Part shown: piece by piece, positions 31,828-35,914 of the stretch
How positions within the stretch are numbered: position 1 is the stretch's first letter
Layout of the letters: each line of letters begins with the position of its first letter
Source: an uncultured Thermoleophilia bacterium
GTDB lineage: Bacteria; Actinomycetota; Thermoleophilia; Miltoncostaeales; Miltoncostaeaceae
Length of the DNA stretch: 35,914 nt
NCBI GenBank assembly: GCA_947258365.1
Contig: CAMYIK010000005.1
Span: 1-35,914, forward strand
Direction: 5' to 3'
Program-made: the position numbers and the translations under genes
Notes under the pieces: generated by a model
The model's database searches: none
Told to the model about the DNA's origin: nothing
The model's input: the letters and a program-made list of their open reading frames with translations, nothing else

Positions 31828-33000
31828 TCAGCGGTTGCTGACGGCCAGGGTGGCGCGGTACTGAACCTTCTGTTTGCCGCTTCGAAAGCGCAGCACGCAT
31901 GAACTCGGCGGCCGCTTGAACGAGAATCGCACCTGCTTTCCGCGACGGCCGAAACCGCGTCCGACGAGCTTGCCTCCGCAGCGGACGTCGGCCACGAACG
32001 CGCGACGGCCGGTCGTATTGCGCGACTTCGCGACCATGGTGACCTGTCGCCCGGTGGTCGTGACGAAGTTCTGAGTCCACGCCTTCTTGGCCAGTACGAG
32101 CCCGGTACGCCAGGCGCGCGTGCCGCGGCCGAGGGTGATGGAGTCGGGAGGCGGCGGATTCTGGCCGGCGCTCGTTCCGGCAGAGCGCACTCCAAGTCGC
32201 GTGGTCGAGATAGCGGCGTCGTCGAAGTAGATCGTCGGATTCGCCGGCCGGACGTCGTCGGTGTAGTTGTTGAGTGACCAATGGAGACGAGCCTTGGGGT
32301 CCTGGAGGGTCGGGATTCCGGTGCGGTTGATGATCTTGCGCCCATCGACCCAGACGCTCAGACGGCCGTCATTGTTGACCTTGCCGTTGGTCGCCGTGCT
32401 TCGGCGCAGGTACGCCTCGACCTGAGCCCAGCGGCCGACCGGCAACCGAGCGGCCTTCTCTGATCGAGCCTCATAAGAGACACCGGATCCGTCGGGGCGT
32501 TTGTGGAAGACGTAGAGCAGCATCTTTCCGTCGGCGCCGTTGCCGACGTTGAAGGACAGCATCGGCTTGGACTCGGTGCCGTTGTGGCTCTTGAACTGGA
32601 AGACGTTCCACCACTCGACGGTCTGGACCCGCTCTGGGAACCAGAACCACGCGGAGTAGTAGCCCTCCTTCGGCAGCGGCACGGGGCGCCCGTCACTGCG
32701 CAGCCATCGGCGAAAGACGCGTACGCCCTGGGCGTGCTTTCCCGTCGCGCCGGTGATGCTCATCTTCATCGACCAGTCGCCACTGCGTGACACGTCGTCG
32801 CTGATCGCGGCAACCGCGGTGCCACCTCCGGTGGTCGAGTTGAAGATGGCTCGGCCTTGGTTGGCCGTCCACTGGCTGAAGTCCACGGTTTCGTGATCCG
32901 CACTCCAGAGAACCGCGGCGCCCGCCGTGGCCGGTACGGCCCCGGCCAGGAGGGCGGTACCTACCGCAATTGCGGCAGCTCGACGGTGGAGGTCAGTCAT
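31828..33000 (-). CDS. Secreted polysaccharide-lyase-like protein (PF14099/PL20-like)
   Basis: 390 aa. The signal peptide (AIAVGTALLAGAVPATAGA) ends near residue 28. Residues about 30-275 show the jelly-roll pattern of the polysaccharide lyase/heparin-lyase-like family: DFSQWTANQGRAIF, GYYSAWFWFPERVQTVEWWNVFQFKSHNG, MLLYVFHKRPDGSG and LHWSLNNYTDD, with PTIYFDDAAIST as a terminal strand. After a GQNPPPPDS linker, residues about 290-390 form a second beta domain of unknown type. PL20-class enzymes cleave glucuronan by beta-elimination; the substrate here is not proven. Start ATG 33000 has GAAGGA upstream. It is separated from the hydrolase gene (same strand) by 112 bases containing a palindrome. 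Confidence 0.8.
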   Translation of the reverse strand: MTDLHRRAAAIAVGTALLAGAVPATAGAAVLWSADHETVDFSQWTANQGRAIFNSTTGGGTAVAAISDDVSRSGDWSMKMSITGATGKHAQGVRVFRRWLRSDGRPVPLPKEGYYSAWFWFPERVQTVEWWNVFQFKSHNGTESKPMLSFNVGNGADGKMLLYVFHKRPDGSGVSYEARSEKAARLPVGRWAQVEAYLRRSTATNGKVNNDGRLSVWVDGRKIINRTGIPTLQDPKARLHWSLNNYTDDVRPANPTIYFDDAAISTTRLGVRSAGTSAGQNPPPPDSITLGRGTRAWRTGLVLAKKAWTQNFVTTTGRQVTMVAKSRNTTGRRAFVADVRCGGKLVGRGFGRRGKQVRFSFKRPPSSCVLRFRSGKQKVQYRATLAVSNR

Positions 33001-33098
33001 GAGAGGAGTTCCTTCGAGGGGATGGTGCTATCGAAGCGTTTCAACGGCCATGACAACAGCGATTCCGGCAGGTCGGGCACCAAGGCCTCACAGATTCG

Positions 33099-33112
33099 CC
33101 ACAAGCTTGTGG
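33099..33112. promoter_or_regulatory. 14-bp perfect palindrome CCACAAGCTTGTGG
   Basis: A self-complementary 14-mer abuts the stop codon of the large hydrolase gene and lies upstream of the polysaccharide-lyase gene (both minus strand). It could be a transcription-factor operator or a short terminator stem; with no loop, a hairpin is unlikely. Confidence 0.3.
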
Positions 33113-35728
33113 TCATCGGATGCTCCGCGTGGTCTCCGTCGCGATCTCGGTTCGCGTCGGGAGCGGGAGTCGTGGCAGATCGGGATCGAACCCGGCTGCG
33201 CGTTCGATCAGGTAGTCGAGATGGGCGGCGATGTGGTCGCTTCCCCAGTACCTGGTGTGGGCGCCGGGCAGATTGATGCATGCTTCGATCAGTTGCGGCC
33301 CCTCGTCCGGAAGCCCGCTCGCGTCGATGGCCTGCCGTGTGTCCGGTTCGTTGCTCTCGGTGGCGAACGAATCGCGGTTGACCGCGCGTCCGACGTAGTC
33401 GCCCGGCCGATAGATATTCAGCCACGTGTCATTCAGAGGTGAGAGAGACGCGGGCGAGGCGCCGGTGCCCCCGAGGTACCAGGTCGCGTATTGCCCCGGA
33501 AAGAAGCGGTCGTAGGTCTGACGGATGGGTGATCCGAAACTCAGGAATGAGACGCGGTCGGTTGCTCGCAGGCCGTCGTACGCACGCGGCTCACCCGCCG
33601 CCTCAAGTGGATAGACCCGTGGATTCCTGACGTGGTCGCCGAAGAGGGTCGCGGCGGTGTAGATGGTGCCTTGAGAGTGGGCGGCGAACACGATGCCGTC
33701 ATATCCGACCTGCCCGTCCTCGTGCTCGAATTGGGTCACCTGGGCGAGCAGGGCACGGTATCGCGCGACCACCGCGAATCTGGCGGCGGTGCCTCCCTCG
33801 CGGACGTAACTCATGACGTCATAGAGGATGTCGAGGCCGCCTCGAACCTTCTCCAGTCCGCCGCCGACCGACTGACTCAATTGGCGCGGATCGAGGGGCA
33901 GGAAGCGGGCGATGAGCAGCAATCCCGCAGCGCCCAGTGAGACTGCCGCTCCGCTGTCGAAGCCGGCGTTCGGCAGGAGCGTGTCAACGCCGGGCAAGTC
34001 TGTGATCGAGAAATGGAAGATCCAAATACCGAAGGTGCCGACGATCGCGGCCAGCGAGACGACGGTGACCAGCAACGCGGCTGAGGTGCCGGTGAGCCGT
34101 CGTAGTAGTCCTGTCAGGGCGGAGCCCTCGTCTCTTCTGCTGCCCGAGTCCTTGCGCAGGCCGGCTGCCCCGAGGGTGATCGAGAAGAGATAGGTGGGGA
34201 CTCCCGCGACCGCGAGCAGGCGATCGCGCGAGAAGCTCTTCGACAGGCTCAGCAGACGCAGGAAGATGTGTCGTACGAACAGGTAGACGAGCAGCGCCGC
34301 GAGCATGAGTGCCGCCCACGCCACTGGCTCGAGAATCTGCACGAAGATGCCCTTGATCCAGTCCTGCGGCGCGGCATTGGCCTGCCGTGCGATCGAATCC
34401 GCGGCGCCTTCGGCGGCTTCGATGCGTTGCTCGCGCGCCACCTCTTGGCTGGGGGCGTTGGTGTCGGCATCGGGTGACGCCTCCTGGCGTTCGGCGATCA
34501 AAAGGGCCGAGTCGTAGTCGCGGGCTTGGTCGGCGTCGAGGCACTTCCCCGCCGTCCAATCGGAGGGGTTGGACAGACACCTCAACTCGGTCGCGTGCGG
34601 TCGCCACGACTGGCCACCGAGCGCCTCCGCCATGACGAGGCTTGCCGAGGCGAGCACGATCCCCGATACGAGCGCCAGCGCGAAAGGGGAGACCGTGACC
34701 GACAGCAGGCTGATACTGCCTGCCCTCCAGCGGGCAGGACGAGCCTCGGAAGCGTCTTTCGACCTCCCGCGCAGCATGAGCCAGGACACGACGATGCCCG
34801 CGACCGACAGGCCTAGCGCCACGAGCCAGACGGCGCGCAGAGGGAAGGCGGCAACGCCCAGAAGAGTGTTGGCGGCGAATACGGGCACCGACGACGCCGT
34901 GAACGCCTGCCCAAACAGCGCTCCGATCAGAAGTGCGATCACGGAGATCGACAGGACCCAGAGCGGAGCCTTTGGCTGCAGGCCACTGCTTTCGAGGCCT
35001 CGTCCGATCAGCAGCAGCAAGCCCGCCATGAGCACACCGCCGAGGATGAGCGCTCCGCCTTGGACGAATCCGCTGGGTGCGAAGGTGACCAACCAAAGGC
35101 CGACACAGAGCATCACCACAAGCGCCGTCACCGGCACCACGACGATGGCGAGCCACCACGACAACGCCTCACCCGCGGCGCGGGCCCATGCGGCGCTCTT
35201 GGTCGGCATCTTCCGCCGCATCAACCAGTCACTCAGGCGCCAGTCGCTTGGCTCCTGATCGAGGTGACGGCTGGATTCGATCCCTGCCCGGCCGAGCTGC
35301 AGCACCAGCCCGAAGAGGGCGAAGACGAAACGAAAGAGGCCCGAGGGAAAGCGCGAAAGGTCGGCCCAGTTCATCTCGTAGACGTCGACCTCGAGGTCGC
35401 GGTCCGGGTCAGGCTGTGCCCGTGAGCCGAGCGGGCGCGGTGCCGTGCCGCGGCCGAGCCGTCGGCGCGGTGCCGCGTAGCGATCCGGTGGTGGCGGCAC
35501 GAACGCGTCCATGCCTTCGCGCGGCTTTGCTCGTGGCGGTTCGCTTGAGTGCTGTGAGGTTACGGTCACCTCGTCGTGCACCGCCCAATCGAAATAGCCC
35601 TGGCGGACGAGGGAATGAGAGAGCGTGCTCGCGGTATCGCCCAGGCCGTCGTCGCCGACTCCCGGCACGACGATCACGGCCACTCGGGGCGCGCGCTCTG
35701 GCTCGGAGTCGGAAGGGTGGGGGCTCAT
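33113..35728 (-). CDS. 871-aa membrane protein with split alpha/beta-hydrolase domain
   Basis: The N-terminus (16-28, VAVIVVPGVGDDG) resembles the first strand and oxyanion loop of an alpha/beta-hydrolase, followed by VDVYEMNWADLSRF (about 114-127). A block of about 9-10 membrane helices and a charged loop (residues ~130-600) follows. The C-terminus resumes the hydrolase: IVFAAHSQGTIYTA with nucleophile S685 (A-H-S-Q-G elbow), D777 (RPGDYVG) and H832 (WGSDHIAAHL), a plausible triad in the right order. I infer one hydrolase domain interrupted by a membrane insertion, so acting at the membrane; ester or lipid substrates are plausible but unproven. ATG 35728 is preceded by GGGAGG at about 11 bases. 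No close family is recognised. Confidence 0.75.
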   Translation of the reverse strand: MSPHPSDSEPERAPRVAVIVVPGVGDDGLGDTASTLSHSLVRQGYFDWAVHDEVTVTSQHSSEPPRAKPREGMDAFVPPPPDRYAAPRRRLGRGTAPRPLGSRAQPDPDRDLEVDVYEMNWADLSRFPSGLFRFVFALFGLVLQLGRAGIESSRHLDQEPSDWRLSDWLMRRKMPTKSAAWARAAGEALSWWLAIVVVPVTALVVMLCVGLWLVTFAPSGFVQGGALILGGVLMAGLLLLIGRGLESSGLQPKAPLWVLSISVIALLIGALFGQAFTASSVPVFAANTLLGVAAFPLRAVWLVALGLSVAGIVVSWLMLRGRSKDASEARPARWRAGSISLLSVTVSPFALALVSGIVLASASLVMAEALGGQSWRPHATELRCLSNPSDWTAGKCLDADQARDYDSALLIAERQEASPDADTNAPSQEVAREQRIEAAEGAADSIARQANAAPQDWIKGIFVQILEPVAWAALMLAALLVYLFVRHIFLRLLSLSKSFSRDRLLAVAGVPTYLFSITLGAAGLRKDSGSRRDEGSALTGLLRRLTGTSAALLVTVVSLAAIVGTFGIWIFHFSITDLPGVDTLLPNAGFDSGAAVSLGAAGLLLIARFLPLDPRQLSQSVGGGLEKVRGGLDILYDVMSYVREGGTAARFAVVARYRALLAQVTQFEHEDGQVGYDGIVFAAHSQGTIYTAATLFGDHVRNPRVYPLEAAGEPRAYDGLRATDRVSFLSFGSPIRQTYDRFFPGQYATWYLGGTGASPASLSPLNDTWLNIYRPGDYVGRAVNRDSFATESNEPDTRQAIDASGLPDEGPQLIEACINLPGAHTRYWGSDHIAAHLDYLIERAAGFDPDLPRLPLPTRTEIATETTRSIR

Positions 35729-35844
35729 GGAGAAGGCATCCTCCCGGCTGTCTCGCTCGAACGTCGTGCCGAGGCTCCACCGGGAAAGGATCTGGCGATT
35801 ATCTCCGCATCGGGCACGGATGCCCAGGCCCGCTTCACCGTTGC

Positions 35845-35850
35845 TACCCT
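35845..35850 (+). promoter_or_regulatory. Candidate TACCCT -10 element for the gene at the right edge
   Basis: TACCCT matches the -10 hexamers used at the two-component and lipoprotein genes; it lies 31 bases before ATG 35882. Confidence 0.25.
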
Positions 35851-35881
35851 CCCGCGGTCGCCAGCGAGAGTGGGGTTACGA

Positions 35882-35914
35882 ATGCGAGAAGTGTCGGTGG
35901 TCGTCCTCCCGGGG
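35882..35914 (+). CDS. Start of a plus-strand gene, cut by the window edge
   Basis: ATG 35882 opens MREVSVVVLPG to the window end (11 codons, still open), divergent from the hydrolase gene with a 153-base gap. GAGAGTGGGG upstream may be a ribosome-binding site. The run of V residues ending in PG resembles the first strand of the neighbouring hydrolase (VAVIVVPG), but 11 residues are too few for a call. Confidence 0.3.
   Translation, partial: MREVSVVVLPG

Overview
The window is about 36 kb of high-GC (roughly 63-66 % by eye), densely packed bacterial chromosome. Gene content points to Actinomycetota, and I lean to Thermoleophilia/Solirubrobacterales. The supporting features are an F420-type nitroreductase-fold protein, a DrrAB-like exporter, a single-zinc-finger TraR/DksA protein, glucuronyl C5-epimerase-like secreted proteins, a PL20-like lyase, and many GTG/TTG starts with leaderless-looking TAnnnT promoters. 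This placement is inference from content, not a phylogenetic result. I see no rRNA, tRNA, CRISPR array, insertion sequence, phage gene or origin.

Layout. 1-2.2 kb (minus): DUF1737 protein - metZ - photolyase (cut by the window edge), a tightly coupled operon; photolyase has a GTG start. 2.3-5.6 kb: a small membrane protein (plus), then a minus operon of ABC ATPase, two ABC-2 permeases and an O-methyltransferase, every junction overlapping. 5.7-8.7 kb: secreted CAP protein, TraR/DksA zinc finger, heme A synthase (COX15/CtaA), SAM methyltransferase and a possible 29-aa membrane peptide. 8.7-13.3 kb (plus): CopC-CopD fusion, then gatC-gatA-gatB for tRNA-dependent amidation. 13.3-15.7 kb: DUF1059-like peptide, nitroreductase-like protein, secreted C5-epimerase-like protein 1. 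15.7-19.8 kb: OmpR-type two-component system (minus), divergent from ilvN-ilvC (plus), then an SdpI-like membrane protein. 19.8-23.2 kb: C5-epimerase-like protein 2, a frameshifted tandem GNAT gene and a lipoprotein. 23.4-27.0 kb: serA convergent with a GGDEF/HD-GYP cyclic-di-GMP protein. 27.0-31.8 kb: a leucine-rich leader peptide, leuA-leuC-leuD and a quinone-oxidoreductase-like gene. 31.8-35.9 kb (minus): a secreted polysaccharide-lyase-like protein and an 871-aa membrane protein in which an alpha/beta-hydrolase is interrupted by a long transmembrane block; the first codons of a divergent plus-strand gene end the window.

How the genes work together. ilvN, ilvC, leuA, leuC and leuD form much of the branched-chain amino acid pathway (ilvB, ilvD, leuB and ilvE are not here), and serA and metZ add serine and methionine synthesis. 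COX15 and CopCD fit heme-copper oxidase assembly. Two paralogous C5-epimerase-like exoproteins and the lyase suggest processing of a uronic-acid polysaccharide at the cell surface.

The most notable signals are: (1) a leucine leader peptide before leuA whose Leu codons can base-pair with the leuA ribosome-binding site; (2) a repeated TAnnnT-N7/8/9-start pattern indicating leaderless transcription; (3) the membrane-interrupted hydrolase; (4) the C5-epimerase paralogs plus lyase; and (5) three anomalies (two in GNAT, one at the COX15 5' end) that a single missing base each would explain, so local sequence quality or real gene decay needs checking.
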